NCBI GenBank assembly: GCA_022647615.1
Contig: JALCKZ010000001.1
Coordinates: 1,910,178 to 1,974,177 of the forward strand
From: Bacteroidales bacterium
GTDB taxonomy: Bacteria; Bacteroidota; Bacteroidia; Bacteroidales; UBA932
Direction of reading: 5' to 3'
Length of the DNA: 64,000 nucleotides
The notes under the pieces: model-generated
Seen by the model: only the letters and a program-made list of their open reading frames with translations
The model's database searches: none
What the model was told of the DNA's origin: nothing
Shown: in pieces, positions 43,635-52,993 of the stretch
How positions within the stretch are numbered: the stretch's first letter is position 1
Layout of the letters: every line of letters begins with the position of its first letter
Made by a program: the position numbers and the translations under genes

Positions 43635-44924
43635 ATGGAAATTAAACCGACAGATTACAAATTGAGAAATTGCCTGACAGGCAGAGAGTTTGAAGATACA
43701 GGCTGGCTGCTTTCAGACCCTGAAGATTCTAAACCCTCAATGGTAAGAGCCATATATGGCAAAAAGAGAATAGAAGTTAAAGATGATTCTTACGGAATCT
43801 ACAAATTTGCAGACTGGCTTCCAATACAAAGGATGCTGAAAGGCTCCTGTGCGCCATACACTTACAAGTGCAAAGCTCTTGCTGAGAAACTTGGATTAGG
43901 TAATCTTTATATTACTTTCTCAGGTTATTGGCCAGATAAAAAAGTGAGCATGAACACTTGTTCCTTTAAGGAGACGGAGGCATATTCAGTTTGTGCAAGA
44001 CTGCCAAAAAATAATAAAAGAATATTGGTAGTTGCATCTGCGGGAAACACGGCAAGAGCATTTGCACAAGTTTGCTCAGATAATGAGATACCATTGGTAA
44101 TTGCTATTCCTCAGGAGAATATGAAAGCTATGTGGTTTGAAAAACCGCTTAATAGCTGTGTGAAAATTATCTGTTCTCCAAACGGCAGCGATTATTTTGA
44201 TGCCATTGCACTTGGAAATAAATTGGCAGGCGACAAAACGTTTTTGGAAGAAGGCGGTGCAAAAAATGTTGCAAGAAGAGACGGAATGGGAACTACAGTA
44301 CTCTCTGCTGTCCAGGTTATTGGAAGAATTCCTGATGCATATTTTCAAGCTGTCGGGAGCGGAACAGGAACCATTGCAGCATATGAATCTAATTTACGAT
44401 TGATAGAAGATGGAAGATTCGGTTCAAATATTATGAAACTTATACCATCTCAAAATATTCCGTTCACACCGATGTATGATGCATGGAAAGCGAATAGCCG
44501 TCCGCTTCTGCCATTTGATGAGGACAAGGAACGTTCTAAGGCTCTGCAGATTAAAGCCACCGTACTTTCTAACAGAAAGCCGCCTTATTCTGTTCCCGGA
44601 GGATTATATGATGCATTAAAGGCAAGCAATGGAAGCTTTGAAGCAGCTACTAATGAAGAACTTACAGCAGCATGTCAGATGTTTGAGGAGCTTGAGGGGA
44701 TAGATATTTATTCTGCTGCAGGAGTTGCAGTTGTGAGCCTGGAAAAAGCGCTGAAAAATGGCGAAATTTCAAGAGATGCCGTTGTAATGCTCAATGTTAC
44801 AGGTGGCGGGGAGAAACTCTTTAAAAAGCACTTTAATTACGTTAATGCGCAGCCTAATCTTGTGATGAGTCCGGATGATGATGCCGCCAAGGTTATTTCT
44901 GCAGTTCGTAATCTGTTTGAATAA
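43635..44924 (+). CDS. Cysteate synthase (threonine-synthase-like PLP enzyme)
   Basis: A 429-residue PLP enzyme. Blocks recalled from archaeal cysteate synthase are present: LYITFSGYWPD, CSFKETEA (PLP Lys), VVASAGNTARAFAQ (phosphate-binding Asn), GGAKNVARRDGMGT, GRIPDAYFQAVGSGTGTIA, NRKPPYSVPGGLYDAL and LNVTGGG. The enzyme makes L-cysteate from O-phosphoserine and sulfite. In Methanosarcina this feeds coenzyme M; in several Bacteroidota it feeds sulfonolipids (capnine type). It lies 48 bases behind the Hdr-like genes on the same strand, so co-transcription is likely but not certain. A terminator follows. Threonine synthase is the main alternative; the motif set argues against it. Confidence 0.85.
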   Translation: MEIKPTDYKLRNCLTGREFEDTGWLLSDPEDSKPSMVRAIYGKKRIEVKDDSYGIYKFADWLPIQRMLKGSCAPYTYKCKALAEKLGLGNLYITFSGYWPDKKVSMNTCSFKETEAYSVCARLPKNNKRILVVASAGNTARAFAQVCSDNEIPLVIAIPQENMKAMWFEKPLNSCVKIICSPNGSDYFDAIALGNKLAGDKTFLEEGGAKNVARRDGMGTTVLSAVQVIGRIPDAYFQAVGSGTGTIAAYESNLRLIEDGRFGSNIMKLIPSQNIPFTPMYDAWKANSRPLLPFDEDKERSKALQIKATVLSNRKPPYSVPGGLYDALKASNGSFEAATNEELTAACQMFEELEGIDIYSAAGVAVVSLEKALKNGEISRDAVVMLNVTGGGEKLFKKHFNYVNAQPNLVMSPDDDAAKVISAVRNLFE

Positions 44925-44925
44925 G

Positions 44926-44967
44926 GCAAAAAAAAAGGACGGCCAAAAGGTCGTCCTTATTTTTTGC
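44926..44967. terminator. Bidirectional intrinsic terminator between cysteate synthase and the small lipoprotein
   Basis: AAGGACGGCC (44935-44944) and GGTCGTCCTT (44949-44958) form a 10-bp stem (one G-U) with loop AAAA, preceded by a run of nine A and followed by a run of T. It serves both convergent genes. Confidence 0.88.
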
Positions 44968-44979
44968 TTAATGCTGTAA

Positions 44980-45183
44980 TTATTTAACAGCAGCTTTAGC
45001 AGCAGCAGCAACTGTATCAACAGCAGCTTTAGCTGTAGTATCAGCAGCAGCAGCAGTAGAATCAACTGCAGTAGCAACCTCAACAGCTGTAGAATCAACA
45101 GCCTCTGTGTTCTCTTCAGCACCCTTGTTTCCGCAAGCTGCAAATGCAAGAGCAGCAACAGCGATCAATAAAACCTTTTTCAT
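44980..45183 (-). CDS. Small alanine-rich lipoprotein
   Basis: A 67-residue peptide: a signal peptide with lipobox AFAAC (Cys17), then a low-complexity mature part built from Ala, Val, Thr, Asp and Lys (VDSTA and ADTTAK repeats). It would be lipid-anchored and mostly disordered or helical. Small Ala-rich lipoproteins of this sort are common near Bacteroidota operons and have no known function. A TACTTTTG -7 box lies on the minus strand at 45282-45289, giving a leader near 95 bases. It faces the terminator at 44926. Confidence 0.7.
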   Translation of the reverse strand: MKKVLLIAVAALAFAACGNKGAEENTEAVDSTAVEVATAVDSTAAAADTTAKAAVDTVAAAAKAAVK

Positions 45184-45372
45184 AATAATTTAAAATTTAA
45201 AATTTAATTAATTGGTTAATCTTTTTATCACGGACTTTCGTCATCTTTTTGGACTCCTCATGTCCGCTCCGTTTTTCTGACGTCAAAAGTATAAAGTTTA
45301 TTTACAACCGCACTCCCGAACCCCGCTTTTGACCCCAATTTGTAACAAAAAATTAGCAAAAGGTGTTAAAAA

Positions 45373-46386
45373 TTACTTTCCGCTCTCTTTTAGGCTCTTC
45401 GCCAGTTTTTCTGTAAGAAGAGGGATAATTTTATGTACATCTCCAACAATTCCAACGTCTGCAACTCCAAAAATAGGAGCAAACTTGTCCTTGTTGATAG
45501 CTATAATGAAATCACTCTCCTCCATTCCTGCAAGATGCTGAATAGCACCGGAAATACCACAAGCCATATACAAATTAGGACGTACTGTTTTACCGGTCTG
45601 TCCAACCTGTACATCATGCGGCATAACGCCGGCATCTACCATGGCACGAGAAGATGAAACCTCTCCGCCTATCACATCTGCAAGCTTTTGCAGTTTTGCA
45701 AAGCCCTCTTTATTACCAACTCCGCGGCCTCCGCTGACAAGAATCTTAGCCTCGGTAATATCAATCTGTCCCTTATTCTCTTTGACAGCTTTGACAAATT
45801 TTACTTTGAACTTTGACTTATCAAACTGAGGATCAAATGACTCAACCTCTCCTTTACGAGAAGGATCTTTTACCGCTTTCTGCATAACGCCGGGACGTAC
45901 TGTTGACATCTGAGGTCTGTGATCCGGGCAAAGAATGTTTGCCATCAAGTTACCGCCAAATGCAGGACGAGTCATCATAAGCTGTCTGTCCTCAACAATA
46001 TCAAGTCCGGTGCAATCTGCTGTCAAACCGGTAGCCAATCTTGCTGACAATCTTGGTCCCAAGTCTCTGCCTATTGTTGTTGCGCCCAAAATGAAAATAC
46101 TTGGTTTGTATTTTTCAATAGCCTGATATAGGGCCTGAGAATATTGCTCAGTTAAATAATCCTTTAATTCTGGTTTATCTATAACTATCACTTTATCAGC
46201 ACCCCAAGCAAATAAATCTTTTGCTTTATCTGCAATCTTATATCCCGGGAAAAGTCCGACGACTTTCTCTCCAAGGGCATCGGCAAGTACTCTTGCCTTA
46301 CCTAAAAGCTCCAAAGCAACGGACTGGATTTCTCCCTCCCTTTGCTCAACGAAAACGTAAACGTCTTTATAATCTGCTATGTTCAT
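45373..46386 (-). CDS. etfA: Electron transfer flavoprotein, alpha subunit
   Basis: A 337-residue subunit, last gene of the lysine operon. The C-terminal FAD-binding domain is clear: SGGRGVGNKEGF, AVDAGVMPHD-type block (SSRAMVDAGVMPHDVQVGQTGK), TVRPNLYMACGISGAIQHLAGM and INKDKFAPIF. With EtfB it carries electrons to or from the butyryl-CoA dehydrogenase encoded next to it, either from NADH with ferredoxin bifurcation or to a quinone. The sequence does not settle which. The 19-base gap to etfB fits one transcript. Confidence 0.94.
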   Translation of the reverse strand: MNIADYKDVYVFVEQREGEIQSVALELLGKARVLADALGEKVVGLFPGYKIADKAKDLFAWGADKVIVIDKPELKDYLTEQYSQALYQAIEKYKPSIFILGATTIGRDLGPRLSARLATGLTADCTGLDIVEDRQLMMTRPAFGGNLMANILCPDHRPQMSTVRPGVMQKAVKDPSRKGEVESFDPQFDKSKFKVKFVKAVKENKGQIDITEAKILVSGGRGVGNKEGFAKLQKLADVIGGEVSSSRAMVDAGVMPHDVQVGQTGKTVRPNLYMACGISGAIQHLAGMEESDFIIAINKDKFAPIFGVADVGIVGDVHKIIPLLTEKLAKSLKESGK

Positions 46387-46405
46387 CTCTTTTAGTATTA
46401 GGCAA

Positions 46406-47188
46406 TTAAATAATAAATTTTTCTTTCATCTTATTGATGATGACATCAACAGCTTGTTCGGTGTCAACCTCATAAACTTGTCCGGCAGCCTTGGTATCTT
46501 TAGGATATGCTTTCTTAACCTTTGTAGGTGAGCCATTTAGACCTAGCTGCGCAGGCTCAACTTTAATCTTGCTTGCAGGCCAAATCTCAACCTCTTTATT
46601 GTAAGCGTCAATAATTCCGCCTACAGTCATATACCTTGCTTTATAAGCAGTTGCAAGAACAGTTAACAAAGCAGGACCTTCAACTTCCAAAAGTTCATAT
46701 CCCTCTTCTGTCTCTTTCTTTACAACATACTTGTTTTCACCTTTCTTCTCAAGTCCGATTACATAAGAAACCTGTGGTAATCCAAGATGCTCAGCCATTT
46801 CAGGGCCTACCTGTGCAGTATCTCCATCAATAGCCTGACGTCCTGTTATTACAAGATCATAATCCAAAACTTTAAGAGCTCCGGCAAGAGCGCGGGATGT
46901 AGCCAAAGTATCTGCACCTGCAAATGCTCTGTCTGTCAATAGAATAGCTCTATCAGCACCCATTGCAAAAGCCTCTCTCAAAATTGCATCTGCCTGAGGA
47001 GGACCCATCGTGATAACAGTTACATTTGCACCACACTGCTCTTTAAGCTGAAGTGCAAGCTCAAGTCCTCCCTTATCATCGGGGTTCATAATTGACGGAA
47101 CACCCTCACGGATAAGAGTATGCTTTACCGGATCAATCTTTACTACTGTAGTATCCGGAACTTGTTTAATACAAACTACTATATTCAT
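46406..47188 (-). CDS. etfB: Electron transfer flavoprotein, beta subunit
   Basis: A 260-residue subunit. NIVVCIKQVPDT at the N-terminus, PDDKGGLELALQLKE, VTVITMGPPQADAILREAFAMGADRAILL and TGRQAIDGDTAQVGPEMAEHLGLPQ (nucleotide-binding region) are family hallmarks. In bifurcating Etfs this subunit binds NADH and FAD; in classical Etfs it binds AMP. Gene order bcd-etfB-etfA is the one seen in anaerobes that make butyrate. It begins 9 bases after bcd. Confidence 0.95.
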   Translation of the reverse strand: MNIVVCIKQVPDTTVVKIDPVKHTLIREGVPSIMNPDDKGGLELALQLKEQCGANVTVITMGPPQADAILREAFAMGADRAILLTDRAFAGADTLATSRALAGALKVLDYDLVITGRQAIDGDTAQVGPEMAEHLGLPQVSYVIGLEKKGENKYVVKKETEEGYELLEVEGPALLTVLATAYKARYMTVGGIIDAYNKEVEIWPASKIKVEPAQLGLNGSPTKVKKAYPKDTKAAGQVYEVDTEQAVDVIINKMKEKFII

Positions 47189-47197
47189 ATCTCCTCC

Positions 47198-48340
47198 TTA
47201 TTTTTTGAACAGCTGAGCTGCAATTACCATTCTCTGTACTTCTGATGTGCCCTCATATATTTCTGTAATCTTGGCATCTCTCATCATTCTCTCGACAGGA
47301 TATTCTCTTGTATAACCATATCCGCCGTGGAACTGTACAGCCTTTGTAGTTGTATCCATAGCAGTCTCAGCAGCAAATAGTTTTGCCATTGCTGCATCAG
47401 CTGAGAATTTCATTCCTTTGTCTTTCTTCCAGGCAGCGCTTCTTACCAAAAATCTAGAAGCCTCTATTCTTGTCTGAAGATCAGCCAATTGGAATTGTGT
47501 ATTCTGGAATTGAGATAGAGTGCGACCAAACTGTCTTCTCTCCATGCAATACTTAACAGTCTCATCCATAGCGCCTTGAGCAATACCAAGAGCTTGGGCT
47601 GCAATACCAATTCTACCTCCGTCCAAGGTCTTCATTGCAATTGCAAAGCCGCCGCCAAGTTTGCCAAGCATGTTCTCTTTTGGAATTCTGCAGTTCTCAA
47701 ATATCAGCTCGCAAGTAGCGCTTCCTCTGATACCCATTTTCTGCTCTTTCTTTCCAATTGAAAATCCGGGAGTTCCCTCTTCTACGATGAATGTTGTGAT
47801 TCCGTGATTGCCCTTTGACTTATCAGTCATGGTAGCAATTACATACACATGTGCATAGCCTGCATTGGTGATGAAAATCTTGGTACCGTTAAGTACGTAG
47901 TAATCACCATCTTCTACGGCCATTGTCTGTTGTGCGGAAGCATCAGTTCCGGCATTAGGTTCAGTCAAGCCAAAAGCTCCAAGCCACTCGCCGCTGGCAA
48001 GTTTTGGAAGGTACTTTTTCTTTTGCTCTTCTGTTCCGTTGTCAAGGATTGCATCCTCACAAAGAGAAGTATGAGCAGAAACAACAACGCCCGTAGTTGC
48101 ACAAACTCTAGAAAGTTCCTCAACTGCAATGGTGTACATAATATGATCACCACCGGCGCCGCCGTATTCTTTAGGAGTAGGGATTCCAAAGATTCCAAGT
48201 TTTGCCATCTTTTGGATGTTCTCTACCGGAAACTTCTCCTCCTCATCTACCTCAGCAGCAAGAGGTTTAACCTCTTTCTCCGCAAATTCGCGGATCATCT
48301 GCTGAAATAGTTTTTGGGGTTTGGTTAATTCAAAATCCAT
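47198..48340 (-). CDS. bcd: Butyryl-CoA dehydrogenase (short-chain acyl-CoA dehydrogenase)
   Basis: A 380-residue flavoprotein that reduces crotonyl-CoA to butyryl-CoA. Family blocks: FGLTEPNAGTDASAQQT, FITNAGYAHVYVI, KMGIRGSATCELIFENCRIPKEN, AQALGIAQGAMDE, RQFGRTLSQFQNTQFQLAD, QFHGGYGYTREYPVERMMRDAKITEIYEGTSEVQR with the catalytic Glu in YEGTSE. Placed between the CoA-transferase beta subunit and etfBA, it completes the reductive end of the lysine pathway. Confidence 0.93.
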   Translation of the reverse strand: MDFELTKPQKLFQQMIREFAEKEVKPLAAEVDEEEKFPVENIQKMAKLGIFGIPTPKEYGGAGGDHIMYTIAVEELSRVCATTGVVVSAHTSLCEDAILDNGTEEQKKKYLPKLASGEWLGAFGLTEPNAGTDASAQQTMAVEDGDYYVLNGTKIFITNAGYAHVYVIATMTDKSKGNHGITTFIVEEGTPGFSIGKKEQKMGIRGSATCELIFENCRIPKENMLGKLGGGFAIAMKTLDGGRIGIAAQALGIAQGAMDETVKYCMERRQFGRTLSQFQNTQFQLADLQTRIEASRFLVRSAAWKKDKGMKFSADAAMAKLFAAETAMDTTTKAVQFHGGYGYTREYPVERMMRDAKITEIYEGTSEVQRMVIAAQLFKK

Positions 48341-48355
48341 AGTTACATTATTAAG

Positions 48356-49018
48356 TTAAAATTGAATTTTCTTTAAGTCCTTGGCAATGATAAGGGTAGC
48401 TTCTGTAGCAGCCTGTACTTGCTCAGGGGTAAACTCAGGGTTAATCTCAGAAAGAACAATACCGTCCTTTGTGATGTTCATTACACCCATCTCTGTGATA
48501 ATCATATTTACCTGACCTGCAGCAGTTAACGGAAGACGGCATTTCTTAAGAATTTTAGGATTGCCCTTTGCAGTATGCTCCATGGTAAGGATAACTTTAT
48601 TTGCGCCGACAAGAAGGTCCATTGCACCGCCCATTCCCGGAGCTCTCTTTCCAGGGATAATCCAGTTGGCAAGGTCACCATTTTCTGCAACCTCCAAAGC
48701 ACCTAGGAATGTGACATTTACATGTCCGCCTCTAACCATTCCAAAGCTTGTTGCAGAATCAAAAGATGCGGCACCCTTCTCATAAGAAATATATCCGCCG
48801 CCGGCATCAATCCAGTGTGGATCTCTCTTTCCCTGGCCGGGATCAGCAGCCATTCCAAGAACTCCGTTCTCAGACTGAATCGTACACTTTACACCCTCAG
48901 GCAAAAAGCTTGGGATAAGTGTAGGTAAACCAATACCTAAATTAACGACGTCTCCGTCCTTAACTTCAAGAGCAGCCCTTTTGGCTATGAACTCTCTAAT
49001 TTGATTTTTATCCATCAT
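48356..49018 (-). CDS. atoA: Butyrate/acetoacetate CoA-transferase, beta subunit
   Basis: A 220-residue subunit of the two-part CoA-transferase. The catalytic Glu is in SENG (Glu50), with NLGIGLPTLIPSFLP, GMAADPGQGKRDPHWIDAGGGY and GAMDLLVGANKVI as family blocks. It moves CoA from butyryl-CoA to acetoacetate. Its partner AtoD is encoded about 8.7 kb upstream, at the head of the same operon, instead of next to it. Two ATG codons lie in a row (49018, 49015). Confidence 0.93.
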   Translation of the reverse strand: MMDKNQIREFIAKRAALEVKDGDVVNLGIGLPTLIPSFLPEGVKCTIQSENGVLGMAADPGQGKRDPHWIDAGGGYISYEKGAASFDSATSFGMVRGGHVNVTFLGALEVAENGDLANWIIPGKRAPGMGGAMDLLVGANKVILTMEHTAKGNPKILKKCRLPLTAAGQVNMIITEMGVMNITKDGIVLSEINPEFTPEQVQAATEATLIIAKDLKKIQF

Positions 49019-49093
49019 GATTAATTAAAATTAATTATTGTTAATTATTTTGTTCTGTATAATCTTGTTACTCAGTATTATATTTTCAACAGT

Positions 49094-49885
49094 TTATTTT
49101 TTAGGATGTCTCTTAACATACTCTTCTGCAACATAAGAACCTACATCATCTGCATAAGTATTCATACCAAATCCGGCATCAAAACCTAACTCTTTTGCAA
49201 GTTCATGGCTAATTCTAGGTCCTCCGCAGACAACAATCATCTTGTCTCTGAGTCCCTCAGCCTCCATTAGTTCTATAAGATTAGTCAAGTTCTTAATATG
49301 CACGTCTTTCTGTGTAACAGTCTGAGAAACAAGCAACGCATCTGCATGCAGTTCTATTGCCTTTGCAAGAAATTCCTCATTAGGAACCTGGCTACCAAGG
49401 TTGTGTGCATCAAACATTTTATATCTCTCCAAACCGTAATGTCCTGCATATCCTTTCATATTCATAATTGCGTCAATACCAACGGTATGCGCATCCGTTC
49501 CGGTGCTTGCGCCAACAACTATAAGTGGACGTCCGACATTCTCCTGTATATAAGTATCGGTATCATCCATGCTCATAACTTTTGAGTCAACTTTTGGAAC
49601 ATGAATATCAGTGTAATTTACAGTATGCGTAAGATTGCCGTAGCAATTAAAAAATGTGAATCCCGGAGTTAGCTCCTGTGAAAAAACAACCAAAGGATTC
49701 TCAAAACCCATCTTCTTAATTAGCTGTTTTGCAGCCTCTACCGCTTCAGCGCCGGCGGGGACGGGAAGAGTAAAGCTCAACTGTACTTTTCCGTCATTCA
49801 TCGTATCGCCGTAAGGCTTTACTTTTTTAAGGTCAAGTGTCTTATCAAAATTCTTGGCCTCCATTGAATACAAACCTTCACTCAT
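49094..49885 (-). CDS. kamE: D-lysine/L-beta-lysine 5,6-aminomutase, beta subunit
   Basis: A 263-residue subunit carrying both cofactors. The cobalamin motif DxHxxG is Asp131-x-His133-x-x-Gly136 in GTDAHTVGIDAIMNMKG, and Lys144 in the same block matches the PLP-binding lysine known from the clostridial enzyme. SQTVTQKDVH and VCGGPRISHELAKELGFDAGFG complete the B12-binding Rossmann fold. It moves the terminal amino group of beta-lysine to C5. It follows kamD by 2 bases. Confidence 0.95.
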   Translation of the reverse strand: MSEGLYSMEAKNFDKTLDLKKVKPYGDTMNDGKVQLSFTLPVPAGAEAVEAAKQLIKKMGFENPLVVFSQELTPGFTFFNCYGNLTHTVNYTDIHVPKVDSKVMSMDDTDTYIQENVGRPLIVVGASTGTDAHTVGIDAIMNMKGYAGHYGLERYKMFDAHNLGSQVPNEEFLAKAIELHADALLVSQTVTQKDVHIKNLTNLIELMEAEGLRDKMIVVCGGPRISHELAKELGFDAGFGMNTYADDVGSYVAEEYVKRHPKK

Positions 49886-49887
49886 CT

Positions 49888-51447
49888 TTATTTCCTCCCT
49901 TTCATTAAATCAATAAATGGATTTCTATAATTTGCACCTTTCTCAGCAACACCGGCAAGTCCCTTTCCTCCGTTCTTTGGTCTCTTTACATCCGCAAAGA
50001 TTCCCTCCTCCAGAGAGTTGAACAAACCTTTCTCTTTCATCTGGCTAAGCAGAGCTATTGCCTTATCCAACACCTCTTTAGCGCGGTTGCGGATAATTCC
50101 GTCCTGCTTGAATTCAACCTCTTCTCCAATATCATGCATATTGTTGAAGATATATCTTGCATTCTCTATAGACAAAAATCTATCTGACATAAACGGAGTA
50201 TGTATTGCCTCTGTCGGCATACCAAGAAGCTGTATGCCCTGGTGCGTCCAAATACCTACTACGTTGAATAATGCATCCTGAATATGACCTCTGAAAATGT
50301 TGCCGGTCATGAACTTTGTAGGAGGCATATATTTAAGCGTTGCATCCGGGAAAATCTCTCTTGTCATCTGGGCCTGAGCAAGTTCCAGCAAGAATCCATT
50401 CTTTAGCATTGGATCCATTTCAAATGCGTGTCCTAGTCCCATCTGTTTTTCCGGAAGACCGGAGAACAACGCAAGCTGCTCATTTATAAGGTCTGATGCA
50501 AGTACGGTGTGAGCCGCCTCAACTGCATCGGCAGTAGTAAGGTAGTTATCCTCACCAGTATTTATTATTACTCCGGCAAAGCCGTTAATGATTCTAGAGA
50601 AATATTGGTCAACCAACGTTCTCTGCATGTTAATGTCTCTGAACAAAATACCGTAAAGAGCATCGTTCAACATAACATCCAGTCCCTCAATGGCTCCCAT
50701 AATTGCAATCTCCGGCATGCAAAGACCTGAACAGTAATTGCATAAACGTACATAGTGATGAATTTCCTCTCCAACTTCATCAAGAGCTTTTCTCATGATG
50801 CGGAAATTCTCCTGCGTTGCAAACGTTCCGCCAAATCCCTCTGTTGTTGCTCCGTAAGGAACATAATCCAGAAGACTTTGTCCGGTAGTTCTGATAACTG
50901 CAATAACATCTGCGCCCTGTCTTGCACCGGCCTGAGCCTGAATGCAATCCTCGTAGATATTACCTGTCGCGACAATGATATATATGTAAGGTCTGTTGGT
51001 ATCCTCTCCGTACTCCTTAATATATTCCTCTCTTCTAAGTCTGCGGTCTCTTATTTTCTTGATAGTTGCATCTATCACAGGCTGAATTGTTTTCATCAAA
51101 ACTTTCCAGTCCGTAACCTTTGCCTCTTTTGTAATATCAAGAGTTCCCTTTGCAACTTTTTCCGCTATTTGCTGTGGTTGCAATCCTGTACTAATCATTG
51201 CATTAGCAATGAAGAACAAAGCGCCTTGACCAAGCACTCCCTTGTCTTTGAGCTCATCTACAACTCTATTTGGAATTGGAACCATATTCTCATCTACGCC
51301 GTCAATTCCAAGCGCGCGGCAGATAGTTCTCTCTGTAGCTACAGTTGTATAGTGCTCCACAAAAGACTGCACGTCAGTGGCTATGTCTTTGGCAAGCCCC
51401 TTAGCCTTTGCAACCTTGTTAAAATCTAAACCTAATTTACTCTGCAT
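49888..51447 (-). CDS. kamD: D-lysine/L-beta-lysine 5,6-aminomutase, alpha subunit
   Basis: A 519-residue TIM-barrel subunit that holds the substrate and the adenosyl group of coenzyme B12. Family blocks: YIIVATGNIYEDCIQAQAGA, ADVIAVIRTTGQSLLDYVPYGATTEGFGGTFATQENFR, CSGLCMPEIA, LDVMLNDALYGILFRDINMQRT and INTGEDNYLTTADAV. With KamE it makes 3,5-diaminohexanoate. The enzyme inactivates itself in use, which explains the two reactivase genes (kamC, kamB) just upstream in the operon. Confidence 0.95.
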   Translation of the reverse strand: MQSKLGLDFNKVAKAKGLAKDIATDVQSFVEHYTTVATERTICRALGIDGVDENMVPIPNRVVDELKDKGVLGQGALFFIANAMISTGLQPQQIAEKVAKGTLDITKEAKVTDWKVLMKTIQPVIDATIKKIRDRRLRREEYIKEYGEDTNRPYIYIIVATGNIYEDCIQAQAGARQGADVIAVIRTTGQSLLDYVPYGATTEGFGGTFATQENFRIMRKALDEVGEEIHHYVRLCNYCSGLCMPEIAIMGAIEGLDVMLNDALYGILFRDINMQRTLVDQYFSRIINGFAGVIINTGEDNYLTTADAVEAAHTVLASDLINEQLALFSGLPEKQMGLGHAFEMDPMLKNGFLLELAQAQMTREIFPDATLKYMPPTKFMTGNIFRGHIQDALFNVVGIWTHQGIQLLGMPTEAIHTPFMSDRFLSIENARYIFNNMHDIGEEVEFKQDGIIRNRAKEVLDKAIALLSQMKEKGLFNSLEEGIFADVKRPKNGGKGLAGVAEKGANYRNPFIDLMKGRK

Positions 51448-51533
51448 TTTAAATTACTTTTAGTTGTGAAGTATTATTTATTATTAATTAATTTTTTAAT
51501 CTCTTTTGTCCTGTCATTTTTTTATCCCGACAG

Positions 51534-52952
51534 TTATTTTTTCTGTTTTGCAAGTTCTTTCTTGGCCTCTGCAATCCACTGCGGATTAATCTTTAAGCTC
51601 TCAGCAATACTAATTGCCTCATGCGGAATATCCCCGCTGTGCGTCTCCTGCAATCTGTAATCCATCTTCCCATCCTTAAGTCCATTAACTCTTAACCTGC
51701 GGAAAAAATCTCCCGCAATATTGTAATGGGTTGTAAGAAGCACTGATAACTTCTTTCCTCTCAACACATTAAGCAATGCCGTTACAAGCGCGGTTCCCTC
51801 AATAGGATTTGTCGTCCTGGCCGGCTCATCAATCAGGGCCAGAATTCTATCGCCCGCATCGGCACTCTGAAGCACCTGATTCACAGCCTTTATCTCACCT
51901 GCAAAGGATGACAGTCCGCTCAATTCATTCTGCTCATCTCCAATGCAAACCATCACATTTTTCTTAATGTCAACAACCGCACTCTTTGCAGCAACTCCAA
52001 ACCCAAACTGGAACAGCAGCTGATTAAGCGCGCTCATCTTAAGCACTACAGTCTTGCCACCCATGTTGGCTCCGATAATCGTCACAGGCTCAAGCGCAAA
52101 GTCTATATCTACCGGAACAAACTTTTTCTTCTCAACCTGAGATAAAGCTGCAACATTCTCTTTATCATATACATCCACAATCTGCGGATGGAACATTCCC
52201 TTATATACCGTGCGCCCGTCAGCTGAAATCTGCGGGAAGCACATTTTCATCTTTTTAATCTGCTGCACTTTAGCAAGCAGCACGTCAAGAGCCGCCATCT
52301 TATCAATTGCGGCATACAAATCCTTTATATGCCTCTTTAATTTTCCCGACAGTTCCTCTCTTATCTTGCTCTCCAAAAGCTGCTCTTTATCAATCAAATC
52401 CACTATTCTGCCATCAGTAGCCTCATCCTTCTTTCCAGCAGACTCCGCCGCCTGCAATTTTTTAAGCTCGCTTCTGATTCTTCCAAGGTCCTTAGAATAA
52501 GAGTCATATACATAAAAACTCTCTATCTTCATTCCGTCGGGATCCAAAATGGAAATCACAGTCTCCAGGTTAGGAAGCTGCACATCCTTAAGGCCCAGGT
52601 CATTAACCATGTCAGTTACAGATGAGCAAAGCAGCCCCAAATATTTGATTTCAAATAAATCAATATCATCCAGCACTACATCTTTATTCAGGCGAGCCAA
52701 AGTTCCGGTAATATCACGCAGGCACATCAGCCTGTGGTCCAGGGTCTCCAGCTTGGAAAGAGAATTCTTCCCCTCCCCGTATAAAGCTTCATACGCATTC
52801 TTAAGTTTCTCATAACAATCCTTAATTTCTGCGGGATTGGTCATCAATTCCGTATCAAGCAATTTGCTTCTGCCGCAGCTGCTTTGCAACTGCAGAGAAT
52901 CAAACATAAACCTGAATCCGCAAGGACTATCTAAAAAACTCTTAAAAAGCAT
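51534..52952 (-). CDS. kamC: Lysine 5,6-aminomutase reactivase ATPase (MutS-like)
   Basis: A 472-residue MutS-fold ATPase lacking the mismatch-binding domain. A MutS-type core and clamp helices (residues about 35-240) lead to Walker A GANMGGKT (294-301) and Walker B LALIDEP (about 371-377) followed by ARTTNPIEGTAL. The signature resembles MutS (GPNMSGKS, DExxRGT) but is altered. In lysine-fermenting anaerobes this protein works with KamB to exchange damaged cobalamin in KamDE. The CTGTCGGGA motif directly follows its stop codon (51525-51533), and another copy lies inside (52344). Confidence 0.85.
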   Translation of the reverse strand: MLFKSFLDSPCGFRFMFDSLQLQSSCGRSKLLDTELMTNPAEIKDCYEKLKNAYEALYGEGKNSLSKLETLDHRLMCLRDITGTLARLNKDVVLDDIDLFEIKYLGLLCSSVTDMVNDLGLKDVQLPNLETVISILDPDGMKIESFYVYDSYSKDLGRIRSELKKLQAAESAGKKDEATDGRIVDLIDKEQLLESKIREELSGKLKRHIKDLYAAIDKMAALDVLLAKVQQIKKMKMCFPQISADGRTVYKGMFHPQIVDVYDKENVAALSQVEKKKFVPVDIDFALEPVTIIGANMGGKTVVLKMSALNQLLFQFGFGVAAKSAVVDIKKNVMVCIGDEQNELSGLSSFAGEIKAVNQVLQSADAGDRILALIDEPARTTNPIEGTALVTALLNVLRGKKLSVLLTTHYNIAGDFFRRLRVNGLKDGKMDYRLQETHSGDIPHEAISIAESLKINPQWIAEAKKELAKQKK

Positions 52953-52993
52953 ACTTAAAATTTTACTCTATCCCCTCTTGCAACAAAATATAT

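Noticed and set aside
43635..44924. Threonine synthase
   Set aside because: Blocks such as SGYWPD, CSFKETEA and GAKNVARRDGMGT are those of cysteate synthase, and no threonine genes are nearby.
51534..52952. Mismatch-repair MutS or MutS2
   Set aside because: No mismatch-binding or Smr domain, altered Walker motifs, and position next to kamB/kamD identify the reactivase KamC.
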